Of a DNA stretch of 64,000 bases, positions 27,377-37,404 are shown piece by piece; within the stretch, counting starts at the first letter, position 1, and every line of letters begins with the position of its first letter. Made by a program: the position numbers and the translations under genes. This DNA is from Algibacter_G agarivorans. GTDB lineage: Bacteria; Bacteroidota; Bacteroidia; Flavobacteriales; Flavobacteriaceae. Location: assembly GCF_039543245.1 (NCBI RefSeq), contig NZ_BAABJJ010000012.1:167085-231084 (forward strand). The letters run 5' to 3'. The notes beneath the pieces are model-generated. The model was not told where the DNA came from, searched no databases, and saw only the letters and a list, made by a program, of their open reading frames with translations.

Positions 27377-29056
27377 ATGGCAGAAACTCCAATATTAAAA
27401 GTTAAAAACCTCTCTATTTCATTTGGAAATAATGAAGTGATTCATAATATTTCATATCAACTAAATAAAAATGAAATTTTAGGAATTGTTGGCGAATCTG
27501 GCTCAGGAAAATCAGTCTCATCTTTAGCTATTCTGGGACTTCTCCCTAAAAATATTTCAAAAATAAATTCTGGAAAAATCACTTATAACCAAGATGATTT
27601 AACGATTCTATCTCCTAAATTATTTCAAAAAATTAGAGGCCATAAAATAGCGATGATTTTTCAAGAACCCATGAGTTCTTTAAACCCATCGATGACTTGC
27701 GGCAAACAAGTGCAAGAAATATTATTACAGCATACAAAATTATCAAAACAAGACGCCAAAGAAGAAACTATTTCACTTTTCGAAAAAGTAAAACTACCTG
27801 ATGCAAATCGAGTCTATAATTCATACCCTCATGAGGTTTCTGGAGGCCAAAAGCAACGTGTTATGATTGCTATGGCTATTGCCTGTAAACCAGATATCCT
27901 AATTGCTGACGAACCCACTACAGCACTCGATGTTACCGTACAAAAAGATATTATAAGCCTACTAAAAGAATTACAGATTAAAACTAAAATGAGTATCATT
28001 TTTATTACCCATGATTTGGCTTTAATTTCTGAAATTGCCGATAGGGTATTAGTGATGTTCAAAGGTGCGATTGTTGAACAGGGTTTAGTGGCAGATATAT
28101 TCAAAAACCCACAACACAATTATACAAAAGCGCTGATAAATTCTCGCCCTTCTTTAGATACTAGATTAAAAACATTACCAACTATTCAAGATTTTTTAAA
28201 TGATACTATTTCGACTGAAATCGTTTCAACGGAACAACGTCAAAAAAATCACGAAAAGCTTTATCGCAATCCACCACTTTTAGAAGTTATTAATGTTGAA
28301 AAAGAATATATTTCTAAATCTGCATTATTCACAAAAGCCCAATCTTTTAAAGCCGTTAATGATGTCAGTTTTAAATTGTATGAAGGCGAAACTTTAGGGC
28401 TAGTAGGAGAATCTGGTTGTGGAAAATCTACGCTTGGAAATGCTATTCTTCAATTAGATAAAGCCACATCTGGACTGATTTTATATAACGGTGTTGACAT
28501 TACAAAGCTTTCAAAAAACGACACTCGAAAACTTAGAAAAGACATTCAAATTATATTTCAAGACCCTTATTCCTCATTAAATCCAAGAATCCCAGTAGGC
28601 GAAGCTATTATGGAGCCTATGAAAGTTCATAACCTTTTTCATTCCGATACCGAACGAAAAGAAAAAGTGATTGATATTTTAAATCGAGTTGGATTGTCTA
28701 AGGATTATTTTAATCGTTATCCACATGAATTTTCTGGTGGTCAAAGACAACGTATTGGTATTGCAAGAACGATTGCTTTACAACCCAAGTTAATTGTTTG
28801 CGACGAGTCCGTTTCGGCATTAGATATATCCGTTCAAGCGCAAGTTTTAAATCTGCTCAACGAACTTAAAGCCGATTTTGGATTTACCTATATATTTATT
28901 TCACATGACTTAGCAGTGGTAAAATATATGTCTGACCAATTGCTGGTTATGAATCAAGGTGAAATTGAAGAATTAGATGATGCAGATATCATCTATAATA
29001 ACCCAAAAAAGGATTATACAAAAAAATTAATTCATGCTATTCCTAAGGGAATTTAA
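27377..29056 (+). CDS. double-domain peptide-type ABC transporter ATPase
   Basis: A 559-aa fusion of two ATPase domains like DppD and DppF joined (YejF/GsiA type). Domain 1 has Walker A GESGSGKS and signature VSGGQKQR; domain 2 has Walker A GESGCGKST and signature FSGGQRQR. Each has the Walker B DEP/DES and the oligopeptide-type C-terminal extension (YTKALINSRPSL; YTKKLIHAIPKG). It would power uptake of peptides or similar. No permease or binding protein is nearby. Confidence 0.92.
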   Translation: MAETPILKVKNLSISFGNNEVIHNISYQLNKNEILGIVGESGSGKSVSSLAILGLLPKNISKINSGKITYNQDDLTILSPKLFQKIRGHKIAMIFQEPMSSLNPSMTCGKQVQEILLQHTKLSKQDAKEETISLFEKVKLPDANRVYNSYPHEVSGGQKQRVMIAMAIACKPDILIADEPTTALDVTVQKDIISLLKELQIKTKMSIIFITHDLALISEIADRVLVMFKGAIVEQGLVADIFKNPQHNYTKALINSRPSLDTRLKTLPTIQDFLNDTISTEIVSTEQRQKNHEKLYRNPPLLEVINVEKEYISKSALFTKAQSFKAVNDVSFKLYEGETLGLVGESGCGKSTLGNAILQLDKATSGLILYNGVDITKLSKNDTRKLRKDIQIIFQDPYSSLNPRIPVGEAIMEPMKVHNLFHSDTERKEKVIDILNRVGLSKDYFNRYPHEFSGGQRQRIGIARTIALQPKLIVCDESVSALDISVQAQVLNLLNELKADFGFTYIFISHDLAVVKYMSDQLLVMNQGEIEELDDADIIYNNPKKDYTKKLIHAIPKGI

Positions 29057-29095
29057 ACAAACTTGAGTTATAATAAATTTTAATTGTCAAAAGCA

Positions 29096-29234
29096 CCCAC
29101 CCCTAGCCCCTCCAAGGAGGGGAACACTCAAAAACTAAAAACGGATATAGATAATTTTCTATACCCGTTTTTAGTTATATCTGCAATTCTTTATATCCGT
29201 AATATTTCCCCTCCTTGGAGGGGCTAGGGGTGGG
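29096..29234. repeat. large inverted repeat element with nested hairpin
   Basis: Perfect 28-bp arms (29096-29123 and 29207-29234) of the CCCACCCCTAGCCCCTCC type face each other. Inside is a second stem, ACTAAAAACGGATATAG (29132-29148) with its partner CTATACCCGTTTTTAGT (29159-29175, one mismatch), and a third TATATCCGT piece. It lies after the ABC ATPase and would form a strong transcript structure. No ORF inside. It resembles a non-coding transposable repeat, though target duplications are not evident. Confidence 0.85.
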
Positions 29235-29357
29235 TTTTCAAAACCATAAATGTTTTTCAATTGCGAATAGTAAACCTTTACATTGAAATAACTAAACAAA
29301 AAAAATCCCAAAAAATATTTCGGGATAATCTAATTTTTTCGTGCTACAGAATTATTC

Positions 29358-29486
29358 CTATAACATAAATATTTTTTTTGTTAAATAAAGTAAGCTCTTT
29401 AAAAACTGTAAATTCTCTTTTATAGTTTCCTTGAATTTGCTTTCATTATTTGTAGGAAGTTCAGGTAGATTTGTTGCAAAATTCAT
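29358..29486 (-). CDS. possible small protein (42 aa)
   Basis: ATG at 29486 and stop at 29358: MNFATNLPELPTNNESKFKE, then a hydrophobic and lysine-rich helical end. It has a plausible coding pattern but no recognised family and no clear ribosome site. Could be chance. Confidence 0.3.
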   Translation of the reverse strand: MNFATNLPELPTNNESKFKETIKENLQFLKSLLYLTKKIFML

Positions 29487-29921
29487 AAGTTTTAAGTTTA
29501 TGGTAGATTTGGGGAAATCTATAATTTATTTGGTTTCTTTGGGGACTGCTAATATCAGACTTATTTTCAATTTATCTGTTTAAAAACATAAAAATTCGAT
29601 GAAATACACTTTTATTTAACATTTCATAGAGTTTTTATATAACTTGATATTTGTTTTTAACCCACTTTGTCTGGTTGAGTGCAGTGGAAACCTACTTAAT
29701 TACAAAAGCAAAAAACTGTAGAATAAATTCAAGAAGACAATTTGTGAAATAGTTCGAACAATATATCGGGTGTAGGCTAAAAGATTTTAAAAAAAAGTCC
29801 CCTTTCCTTTTTGAAAATATAAATTCTATTTCAAAATGATTATCAGTTAGTTAATATCAAGTCTTGATTCTATTTTCTATCAGCGCAGCGGTCTTGATTC
29901 TTTTGTTGAATAACCATGTAT
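29487..29921. other. gene-free stretch with repeat debris
   Basis: 435 bp with no convincing ORF. It holds GTCTGGTTGAGTGCAGTGG, a diverged member of the CTTTCGACTGCGCTCAAG-type repeat, and two copies of GTCTTGATTCT about 31 bp apart around 29860 and 29890. A 27-codon plus-strand frame near 29500 looks like chance. Confidence 0.5.
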
Positions 29922-30575
29922 CTAAATATCCATTTCTGGAATATCACCTTCAACAATTAACGTGCCTTCTGTAGCTTTTTTTATCTCCTCAACAGAAACC
30001 CCTGGGGCACGCTCTAATAATTTAAAGCCTTTTTTGGTGACTTCAATAACGGCTAGGTTAGTCACGATCTTTTTAACACAACCAACTCCTGTAAGTGGCA
30101 ATGAGCATTGTTTCAATAATTTTGATTCACCTCTTTTGTTAGTGTGCATCATAGCAACAATAATATTTTCTGCACTTGCAACTAAATCCATCGCTCCTCC
30201 CATGCCTTTTACCATCCGTCCAGGTATTTTCCAGTTTGCGATATCACCATTCTCTGCAACTTCCATAGCCCCTAAAATGGTTAAATCGACATGTTGACCT
30301 CTAATCATCGAGAAACTCATGGCGGAATCAAAAAAACTGGCTCCAGGTAAAGTGGTTATAGTTTGCTTGCCAGCATTTATGACATCTGCATCTTCTTCGC
30401 CTTCAAACGGAAAAGGTCCCATACCTAAAACACCATTTTCACTTTGGAATTCAACTTCAATATCATTACGCACATAGTTTGCTACAAAGGTTGGAATTCC
30501 AATCCCTAGGTTTACATAATAGCCATCTTGTACTTCTTGCGCTATTCGTTTTGCTATACCTGTTTTATCTAACAT
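29922..30575 (-). CDS. scoB: 3-oxoacid CoA-transferase subunit B
   Basis: A 217-aa beta subunit of succinyl-CoA:3-ketoacid CoA-transferase. The catalytic glutamate lies in FQSENGVLGMGPFP, and GYYVNLGIGIPTFVANYV is the usual N-terminal block. With subunit A it moves CoA between succinyl-CoA and acetoacetate in ketone body or branched-chain use. It lies 92 bp downstream of subunit A; the spacer has no ORF or evident terminator, so the two are likely co-transcribed. Confidence 0.95.
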   Translation of the reverse strand: MLDKTGIAKRIAQEVQDGYYVNLGIGIPTFVANYVRNDIEVEFQSENGVLGMGPFPFEGEEDADVINAGKQTITTLPGASFFDSAMSFSMIRGQHVDLTILGAMEVAENGDIANWKIPGRMVKGMGGAMDLVASAENIIVAMMHTNKRGESKLLKQCSLPLTGVGCVKKIVTNLAVIEVTKKGFKLLERAPGVSVEEIKKATEGTLIVEGDIPEMDI

Positions 30576-30667
30576 TTTCTAAAGTTATAAAGTTTTAAGT
30601 ATTTGAAGTTATAAGTTGCTCACTCAATCGGAAGTTTAACTTTAGTGCACTTTAGGCACTTGTAACT

Positions 30668-31372
30668 TTAAGTGCTTTTTGTTCTAACAGTTCGTTGCTC
30701 AATACGCTTTTCATAATGTTCCCCTTGAAAAATACGCTGTACAAATATTCCTGGAATATGAATTTGATTAGGGTCTAACGCACCAAGTGGCACTAATTCT
30801 TCAACCTCAGCTACCGTTATTTTAGCAGCACCACACATATTAGGATTGAAATTTCTAGCAGTTCCCTTAAAAATTAAGTTTCCAGCTTTATCACCTTTCC
30901 AAGCTTTTACAAAAGCAAAATGGGCTTTAAACGCATGTTCTAAAACATACATTTTCCCATCAAACTCGCGGGTCTCTTTACCTTCAGCTACTTCGGTTCC
31001 ATATCCAGCAGGTGTATAAATAGCAGGAAAACCAGCTTGAGCTGCTCTACAACGTTCTGCTAAAGTACCTTGAGGAATGAGTTCTACATCTAATTCACCA
31101 GAAAGCATTTGACGCTCAAATTCATCATTCTCACCAACATAAGACGATACCATTTTTTTGATTTGTTTTTGCTGAAGTAATAACCCCAGTCCAAAATCAT
31201 CAACTCCTGCATTATTTGAGATACATGTTAACCCGTTAACACCCAGTTTTACTAGTTCTGCTATAGCATTTTCAGGAATACCACTAAGCCCGAAACCACC
31301 TAGCATAAAAGTCATGTTGCTTGACACGCCTTCTAGAGCCTCTTGAACATTTGATACTTTTTTATTAATCAT
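30668..31372 (-). CDS. scoA: 3-oxoacid CoA-transferase subunit A
   Basis: A 234-aa alpha subunit of the same CoA-transferase. The CoA-binding glycine motif is in FMLGGFGLSGIPENAI, and KGTARNFNPNMCGAAKITVAE near the C-terminus is typical. Length is complete. It is upstream of scoB in the same direction. It is preceded by the terminator of the PBP1A unit, so transcription likely starts in the 31373-31486 spacer, although no clear -7 box was found. Confidence 0.95.
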   Translation of the reverse strand: MINKKVSNVQEALEGVSSNMTFMLGGFGLSGIPENAIAELVKLGVNGLTCISNNAGVDDFGLGLLLQQKQIKKMVSSYVGENDEFERQMLSGELDVELIPQGTLAERCRAAQAGFPAIYTPAGYGTEVAEGKETREFDGKMYVLEHAFKAHFAFVKAWKGDKAGNLIFKGTARNFNPNMCGAAKITVAEVEELVPLGALDPNQIHIPGIFVQRIFQGEHYEKRIEQRTVRTKST

Positions 31373-31486
31373 AATTATTCGGTTTTTGCATTTGAACTTA
31401 TTTTCAGTTTTTCTATTTCTTAAAAAATGAAATTAGTTCATTAAATTTACGAATAATTGAATGATATGTCGAAAATATTATCAAAT

Positions 31487-31519
31487 AAAAAAACCATTCT
31501 AAATTACAATGGTTTTTTT
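31487..31519 (-). terminator. Rho-independent terminator after the PBP1A gene
   Basis: Arms AAAAAAACCATT and AATGGTTTTTTT around a 9-nt loop, 24 bp past the PBP1A stop; the U run fits minus-strand transcription and the structure would work both ways. Confidence 0.85.
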
Positions 31520-31542
31520 ATCGTTTAATTTAGAATAAAGGA

Positions 31543-33882
31543 TTATCCAAAATCTAAATCGTCGGGCGTTTGTTCATCAGTATTATCATCAGAAGTTTCA
31601 CTGGTGTGTTTAGAACAATCTACATTTATAGAAAGGTCTATAGGTTCTTCAAATTCTTCTGTAGAAATATTAAGCTCTTCATCTGCATAACAGCTTTTCA
31701 TATATAGACCCCAAATTGGCAATGCCATTGCTGCCCCTTGGCCGTAAGTAATCGTTTTGAAATGGGCTGCCCTATCTTCTGCGCCTACCCAAACACCTGT
31801 TACTAAATTAGGCACCATGCCCATAAACCAACCATCACTTTGGTTTTGGGTAGTTCCTGTTTTTCCAGCTATAGGATTTGTAAATTCATAAGGATAGCCT
31901 GTAACAATCTCTTTGTAATCAGGTTTATTTTTAGCCGAACTGTGCCTTAACCTTGTACCCGAACCTCCTTGAGTTACGCCTTCCATAAGTTTAACAGCAA
32001 CATAGGCAGTTTCATCACTTAATACATCTCGAGTTTCTGGTTTAAATTGATAAAGCATGGTTCCATTTTTATCTTCAATACTGGTTACCATTACTGGCTT
32101 GGTGTAAACCCCCTGATTAGCAAATGTTGAATACGCACCAACCATTTCATATACACTAAGATCTGGAGTTCCTAATGCTATGGAAGGTACAGGAAGCATT
32201 TCTGACTCAACCCCTAATTTTTTAACCAAATCAACAACTGTTTGCGGGCCAACCTTATCAATTAACTGCGCAGTAACAGTATTCACAGAGTTTGCTAGCG
32301 CCCCTTTTAATGTTCTTGTACCACCATAATCATTACCAGAATTTTGTGGACACCATTCTTCTGGATTTCCATACTTATTAGCTTCAATGCAAAATGGAAC
32401 ATCCGGAAATTCGTCGCAGGGCGAATAGTGTAATTGATCTATTGCTGCCGTATATACGAAAGGTTTGAATGTAGAACCAACTTGACGCTTTCCTTGTTTT
32501 ACCATATCGTATTGAAAATGCCTGTAATTAATACCACCTACCCAAGCTTTTACATGACCTGTTTGTGGATTCATAGACATCATTCCTGTTCTTAAAAACG
32601 ATTTATAATAACGCATCGAATCTATAGGTTTCATAATGGTATCAACCTCTGAAGCTTTACCTTCTTTCCATGTAAAAACACTCATTTTTACAGGCTTATG
32701 GAACGAATCTTCGATTTCTTTATCCGATTTCTTTAAATCATATTTCATGTGCCTTCTCCGTTCGGATTGTCTCATGCCTCGTTTCATTAAAGCATCAATC
32801 TCTTCTTTTTCAAGTTCTAAAAACGGGGCTGTTGGATTTCGTTTTGGAGTATTTTGATTGAAAAATTCTGCTTGTAATCTTGGCATATGTTGTTGCACAG
32901 CATTTTCGGCATAAGTTTGCATTCGGGAATCTATAGTCGTATATATTTTCAATCCATCGTTATATAAATTCCATTTTGTACCATCTGGTTTTGGATTATT
33001 TTTAATCCAATCTTTCATAAAACCATCTAAATAGCCTCTAAAATAAGTGGCTATACCTTCGCGATGCGATTCGGGAGAATAGTCCAAATCTAATTCTGTT
33101 TTTTGAAGCGAGTCTTTTACTGTTTTATTTATAAACTCATATTTTTCCATTTGAGCCAAAACCACATTACGTCGGTTTTTTACTCCAATGGGATTACGCT
33201 CAGGTCTTGGGTTATAAAGTGATGAGTTTTTAAACATCCCAACTAGCATGGCAGACTCCTTAAGATTTAAATCTTTTGGCTCTTTATTAAAATAAATTCT
33301 TGAAGCACTGCGGATTCCATCGGCATTATTACCAAAATCATAAATATTAAAATATTGCGCTATAATTTCTTCTTTGGTATATTGACGCTCTAAACGAATA
33401 GCAATAATCCATTCCTTAACTTTTTGAGTAATCCTCCCAATTGTACTCCTTGAAGCCACTCCTGTAAACAACTGTTTTGCTAATTGTTGCGATACAGTAC
33501 TCGCTCCTCCATCTCTTCCTAAAGCTACCAGAGCTCTTAATGTTCCGCGAGCGTCGATACCAGAATGCTCGTGAAAACGCGCATCTTCAGTTGCTATTAA
33601 AGCATCAATTAAATGTTTTGGTAGTTCATCATAACCTACGGGCGTTCTATTATCATTTAAATAAAACTTCCCCAAAGTTTCTCCATCTGAAGAAATAATT
33701 TCGGTGGCTAAATGCGTTTTAGGGTTTTCTAAAACAGTGTGATCTGGTAAATCACCAAAAATAGATGTTATTAAAAAAATTAGGAATACAGTCAAAATCC
33801 CTCCTAAAAACACAATCCAAAACCAACGGATGTATTTTGAAAAATCTTGAACTGCCTTTGTTTGTTTCTTTGCTTTTGCCAT
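31543..33882 (-). CDS. penicillin-binding protein 1A, bifunctional
   Basis: A 779-aa class A PBP building the peptidoglycan wall. One TM near residues 18-42; glycosyltransferase 51 domain with TEDARFHEHSGIDARG (catalytic Glu) and GGASTVSQQLAKQLF; transpeptidase domain with nucleophile serine in GSTFKPFVYTA, SVN in ANSVNTVTAQ and KTGTTQNQ. The acidic C-terminal tail (~735-779) is low in complexity. It is 53 bp downstream of gldH and forms a unit with the PSP1 gene; the same order is common in Flavobacteria as far as I recall. Confidence 0.95.
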   Translation of the reverse strand: MAKAKKQTKAVQDFSKYIRWFWIVFLGGILTVFLIFLITSIFGDLPDHTVLENPKTHLATEIISSDGETLGKFYLNDNRTPVGYDELPKHLIDALIATEDARFHEHSGIDARGTLRALVALGRDGGASTVSQQLAKQLFTGVASRSTIGRITQKVKEWIIAIRLERQYTKEEIIAQYFNIYDFGNNADGIRSASRIYFNKEPKDLNLKESAMLVGMFKNSSLYNPRPERNPIGVKNRRNVVLAQMEKYEFINKTVKDSLQKTELDLDYSPESHREGIATYFRGYLDGFMKDWIKNNPKPDGTKWNLYNDGLKIYTTIDSRMQTYAENAVQQHMPRLQAEFFNQNTPKRNPTAPFLELEKEEIDALMKRGMRQSERRRHMKYDLKKSDKEIEDSFHKPVKMSVFTWKEGKASEVDTIMKPIDSMRYYKSFLRTGMMSMNPQTGHVKAWVGGINYRHFQYDMVKQGKRQVGSTFKPFVYTAAIDQLHYSPCDEFPDVPFCIEANKYGNPEEWCPQNSGNDYGGTRTLKGALANSVNTVTAQLIDKVGPQTVVDLVKKLGVESEMLPVPSIALGTPDLSVYEMVGAYSTFANQGVYTKPVMVTSIEDKNGTMLYQFKPETRDVLSDETAYVAVKLMEGVTQGGSGTRLRHSSAKNKPDYKEIVTGYPYEFTNPIAGKTGTTQNQSDGWFMGMVPNLVTGVWVGAEDRAAHFKTITYGQGAAMALPIWGLYMKSCYADEELNISTEEFEEPIDLSINVDCSKHTSETSDDNTDEQTPDDLDFG

Positions 33883-33935
33883 AGTTTAAGTGTCTTAAGT
33901 TTTAAGAGCCTTAAGTATTTTAAAGTTATGATTGT

Positions 33936-34430
33936 TTATTTAATTGTTGGGTTTTCTATTCTGAAACCTATATCCGTTACGCCTTCAAGCTCTATTACGC
34001 CATTAACCTTACCGTTTTCTCGCATAGCGTGCTGAATGTTTAAGGTGTATTCTCCAGACTCTTTAAAAACGACTTGTTCTTTATACCAGAGCTTATTTTC
34101 TTTAACCTCAGTATAGCCTTCGCCTAGAAGTTTTCCACTGGGTTCTGCCATTCTATACTCTAAAGTGTCTTTTATAATTTTACCATGTGGAAACATCATT
34201 TCAACAATCAAGAATAGATTATTGTACTTGTAAGCATTCGTATTTCTTAAATTAACAAATAAATTATAGGCCTTTGTAGAGTCTGGTGGATTTACTTTAA
34301 AACTAATAACAGAATCTTTATGCCATTTGTTTGGAACCGATTTGTATTCATCAAAAACACGATTAGAATCACAAGAAACAAATACAAAAGAAACTATTAA
34401 GAAAAATAATAAAACTCTATTTTGAAGCAT
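33936..34430 (-). CDS. gldH: gliding motility lipoprotein GldH
   Basis: A 164-aa lipoprotein. The start at 34430 (MLQNRVLLFFLIVSFVFVSC) is chosen since it gives a proper signal and lipobox (VSC, C20); upstream in-frame codons belong to the overlapping PSP1 gene. KWHKDSVISFKV, NLFVNLRNTNAYKYNNLFLI and the C-terminal DIGFRIENP are characteristic of GldH, needed for gliding and for SprB/RemA surface display in Flavobacterium johnsoniae. It overlaps the PSP1 stop by 14 bp, which implies coupling. Confidence 0.92.
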   Translation of the reverse strand: MLQNRVLLFFLIVSFVFVSCDSNRVFDEYKSVPNKWHKDSVISFKVNPPDSTKAYNLFVNLRNTNAYKYNNLFLIVEMMFPHGKIIKDTLEYRMAEPSGKLLGEGYTEVKENKLWYKEQVVFKESGEYTLNIQHAMRENGKVNGVIELEGVTDIGFRIENPTIK

Positions 34431-35682
34431 TGTTAGTGTTTTGAGGTTTTCTCCTATTGTTTTTATTTCTATTAGTCTGGTTTGGGTTGTTTTTCGGTTT
34501 AGCATTTTTACTTGCTTGTTGATTTCCCTTTGGGTTTTGTCCTCCCTTTTGATTCCCTTTCCTCCTATTGTTTTTACGTTTATTATTGCGTTTTGGGCTA
34601 TCAAAACGTGTTAAACTATCTTGCCCTACAACGTTTTCAAACTCTGTTTTAGTATCCTCTACAAGGTCTGAGGCATATTCTTCAAGGCTTGCAATTTTTT
34701 TATTTTCCTTATTTAAATCAATAATTTCATTGGCTTGCTGCGTGGTTATTTTGTGCCAATTCATCCATTCGCCTTCGTAAGCATACCACATGTGACCTTT
34801 AAAAATATCGGTTTTTTGACATACTGCAGTCCCTTTTTCCGTTTGAAGTTTTATATCCGTTTTTGGGAAACTTTTTAAGGCATCTAAATACGTGTCAAGT
34901 TCATAATTTAAACAACATTTTAGTTTACCACATTGCCCTGCTAACTTTTGCGGATTTAGTGACAATTGCTGGTAACGTGCCGCCGATGTGCTTACCGATC
35001 TAAAATCGGTTAACCAAGTAGAACAACATAATTCGCGTCCGCAAGAACCAATACCACCAAGTCTGGCTGCTTCTTGACGAAACCCAACTTGTTTCATTTC
35101 TATTCGGGTTCTAAACTCCCGGGCGAAGACTTTTATAAGCTCTCTAAAATCTACGCGTTCTTCGGCTGTATAATAAAATGTAGCTTTACTAGCATCACCT
35201 TGAAATTCGATATCTGAAATTTTCATTTGAAGCCTCAAATCGATGGCAAACTGTCGAGCCCTTACTTTCATAGGCTCCTCTTTATCGCGCGCTGCCGACC
35301 AAATATCAATATCTTTCTGGCTTGCTTTTCTGTAAATTTTTAAGGTTTCCTCTGGGGTTTCTGAAATATTTTTACGCTTCATCTGAACACGCACCAATTC
35401 CCCCGTAAGGGTAACCATACCGATATCATGCCCCGCTTTAGCTTGTGTAGCGACAATATCGCCAATACTGAGTGTTAAATTTTCGGTGTTGTGGTAGTAT
35501 TCTTTTCTGCCGTTTTTATAACGAACCTCAACCCAATTAAAAGGCTTTTCGCCATTGGGGAGAGACATGTTTGCTAACCAGTCGAAAACGGTTAACTTAT
35601 TGCAACTATCTGTACCACAAGTACCATTATTTTTGCAGCCTTTTGGTGAGCCGTCTTTAGTTGAGCAACTTGCGCAAGCCAT
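34417..35682 (-). CDS. PSP1-domain protein (RicT-like)
   Basis: A 421-aa protein starting with a Cys cluster (MACASCSTKDGSPKGCKNNG). A PSP1 domain covers ~60-200; the cysteine motifs GSCGRELCCSTWL and CGKLKCCLNYE (~210-265) match those of RicT, which in Bacillus subtilis forms a Fe-S-bearing complex affecting RNase Y processing. The last ~70 residues are Asn/Lys/Arg-rich and disordered, likely RNA binding. Partners RicA/RicF are not in the window. First gene of the PSP1-gldH-PBP1A operon. Confidence 0.9.
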   Translation of the reverse strand: MACASCSTKDGSPKGCKNNGTCGTDSCNKLTVFDWLANMSLPNGEKPFNWVEVRYKNGRKEYYHNTENLTLSIGDIVATQAKAGHDIGMVTLTGELVRVQMKRKNISETPEETLKIYRKASQKDIDIWSAARDKEEPMKVRARQFAIDLRLQMKISDIEFQGDASKATFYYTAEERVDFRELIKVFAREFRTRIEMKQVGFRQEAARLGGIGSCGRELCCSTWLTDFRSVSTSAARYQQLSLNPQKLAGQCGKLKCCLNYELDTYLDALKSFPKTDIKLQTEKGTAVCQKTDIFKGHMWYAYEGEWMNWHKITTQQANEIIDLNKENKKIASLEEYASDLVEDTKTEFENVVGQDSLTRFDSPKRNNKRKNNRRKGNQKGGQNPKGNQQASKNAKPKNNPNQTNRNKNNRRKPQNTNNASK

Positions 35683-35909
35683 ATGTTTTTATATATTGAT
35701 TCCGATTAAAACCAAGGTTCAATCGGAAGAAGATTCATAAATAATTTAGTTTCTCAGTTTTACTTCGACTTTAGTCAGTAACTGTATGAGAATGATAATT
35801 TAATAGAATTATTTGAAACAGAATTTCAAATACCACTTATCGACGTAAAGATAAGATTATTATAACTTATACCAATTACAATTTAAAATATGAGAGAAAT
35901 TAATGGGTT

Positions 35910-36140
35910 TCAAATACTCTTAACGCTAATTATTTTTACAGGACAGGCTTTTGCAGCCTTATCACAGTCATCAAAAACGACTTCATCATAAGATTTTACA
36001 GTAAAAAACCCTTTCTTTTCCTTAGCATGCAAAAGCACCGTTTTACCATCCTTTTTTGACATTTGAAATTGAAGAGGTGCCAATTCTACGCAATAATTAC
36101 AACCTATACATTTATTGCGTTGTAAAGTAATTACAACCAT
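35910..36140 (-). CDS. 4Fe-4S ferredoxin
   Basis: A 76-aa ferredoxin. Three cluster cysteines lie in CIGCNYC near the start and the fourth in ACPVKI near the end; another cysteine is in FDDCDKA. It therefore looks like a single [4Fe-4S] electron carrier. Its ATG overlaps the TrhP stop codon by one base, so the two are made together, suggesting that it serves TrhP as electron donor. In E. coli a ferredoxin has been linked to the TrhP route, to my recollection. Confidence 0.9.
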   Translation of the reverse strand: MVVITLQRNKCIGCNYCVELAPLQFQMSKKDGKTVLLHAKEKKGFFTVKSYDEVVFDDCDKAAKACPVKIISVKSI

Positions 36141-37384
36141 TAGGCTTCAACTTTATTTTCTACAACTTTATACAATTTGTCCGACTGTCTGATTCGAAAC
36201 GGTAATGGGATAGTAACTAAATCGCCTTTAACACCTTCTGCTAATTTTTTATCATTAACCAAAAACTCGTTTATAACAAATTCTTGCGCTCCAGTGGTTG
36301 GCCCCGTAATTAAAACCGTATCGCCTATATTCAGATTATAAGCTTCAATTTTAAACTCGCCAACTTTTGCCTTAGGAAAGAAATGTATTCCTTTTCCAAT
36401 ATACACTTTCTTTTGTGTAGCATGCGAACCGGAACCTTTACTCCATTCGCCTAGTTTTTGCCCTAGATAATACCCGTTCCAAAACCCTCTATTATAAACA
36501 GTTTCTAAAGTTTTCATCCATGAAATGACTTCTTCTTTATTATAACTTCCGTTTTCAATACTATCAATTGCCTCACGATAGCATTTAATAACTTTTGCTA
36601 CATATTCTGGAGCCCTTCCGCGTCCTTCAATTTTTAAAACTTTAATCCCAGCATCTACCACTTCATCTAAAAAATCGATGGTGCACAAATCTTTAGGAGA
36701 CATAATATACTCATTATCCAGCTCCATTTCAAAACCAGTTTCTTGATCTATAACGGTATATTTTTTTCTGCAATTCTGTTTGCATGCTCCTCTATTGGCA
36801 GATGAATTTTGAGAATGCAAACTCATATAACATTTCCCAGAAACCGCCATACAAAGGGCACCATGCCCAAATATTTCAATTTCAACCAACTTTCCCGAGG
36901 GCCCTTTTATCTGCTCTTTTTCTATTTGTTCGGTTATTTTTTTTACTTGGCGCAAACTCAACTCGCGACTAAGCACCATAGTATCGGCAAATAGGGCATA
37001 AAATTTAACCGTTTCAATATTTGTAATATTGATTTGGGTTGAAATATGCACTTCCATTTTCGCCTCACGCGCCATTGATATAACAGCTTGATCCATGGCT
37101 ATAACGGCTGTGATATCTGCTTCCTTAGCCTTTTTAACTAAGGTTTTAACAATGGACAAATCGTGATCGTAAATAATGGTATTAAGTGTAAGGTAGCTTC
37201 TTATGTTTTTAGATTTACAACGTTTTGATATTTCTGGCAAATCATCTAATGTAAAATTCACAGACGCCCTAGCCCTCATATTTAACTGTTCTACCCCAAA
37301 ATAAATGGAATCTGCACCATTATCTAAAGCGGCCTGAAGCGATTCGAAATTTCCGGCAGGTGCCATTAACTCAATTTTTTGCAT
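36140..37384 (-). CDS. trhP: tRNA 5-hydroxyuridine synthase TrhP (peptidase U32 family)
   Basis: A 414-aa U32-family protein. The start (MQKIELMAPAGNFESLQAAL), EIFGHGALCMAVSGKCYMS, and the cysteine set in NRGACKQNCRKKY (Fe-S site) are standard. Members such as E. coli YegQ are not proteases but use prephenate to make 5-hydroxyuridine at tRNA position 34; the link is by family. C-terminal residues ~330-414 form the usual beta-barrel part. Coupled to the ferredoxin gene and close to trhO, which makes the same base by another chemistry. Confidence 0.9.
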   Translation of the reverse strand: MQKIELMAPAGNFESLQAALDNGADSIYFGVEQLNMRARASVNFTLDDLPEISKRCKSKNIRSYLTLNTIIYDHDLSIVKTLVKKAKEADITAVIAMDQAVISMAREAKMEVHISTQINITNIETVKFYALFADTMVLSRELSLRQVKKITEQIEKEQIKGPSGKLVEIEIFGHGALCMAVSGKCYMSLHSQNSSANRGACKQNCRKKYTVIDQETGFEMELDNEYIMSPKDLCTIDFLDEVVDAGIKVLKIEGRGRAPEYVAKVIKCYREAIDSIENGSYNKEEVISWMKTLETVYNRGFWNGYYLGQKLGEWSKGSGSHATQKKVYIGKGIHFFPKAKVGEFKIEAYNLNIGDTVLITGPTTGAQEFVINEFLVNDKKLAEGVKGDLVTIPLPFRIRQSDKLYKVVENKVEA

Positions 37385-37404
37385 CTTCTTAAAACTTCTA
37401 GAAA

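Noticed and set aside
29499..29582. 27-codon plus-strand frame starting MVDLGKSIIY
   Set aside because: Too short, no terminator or promoter of its own, surrounded by repeat debris.
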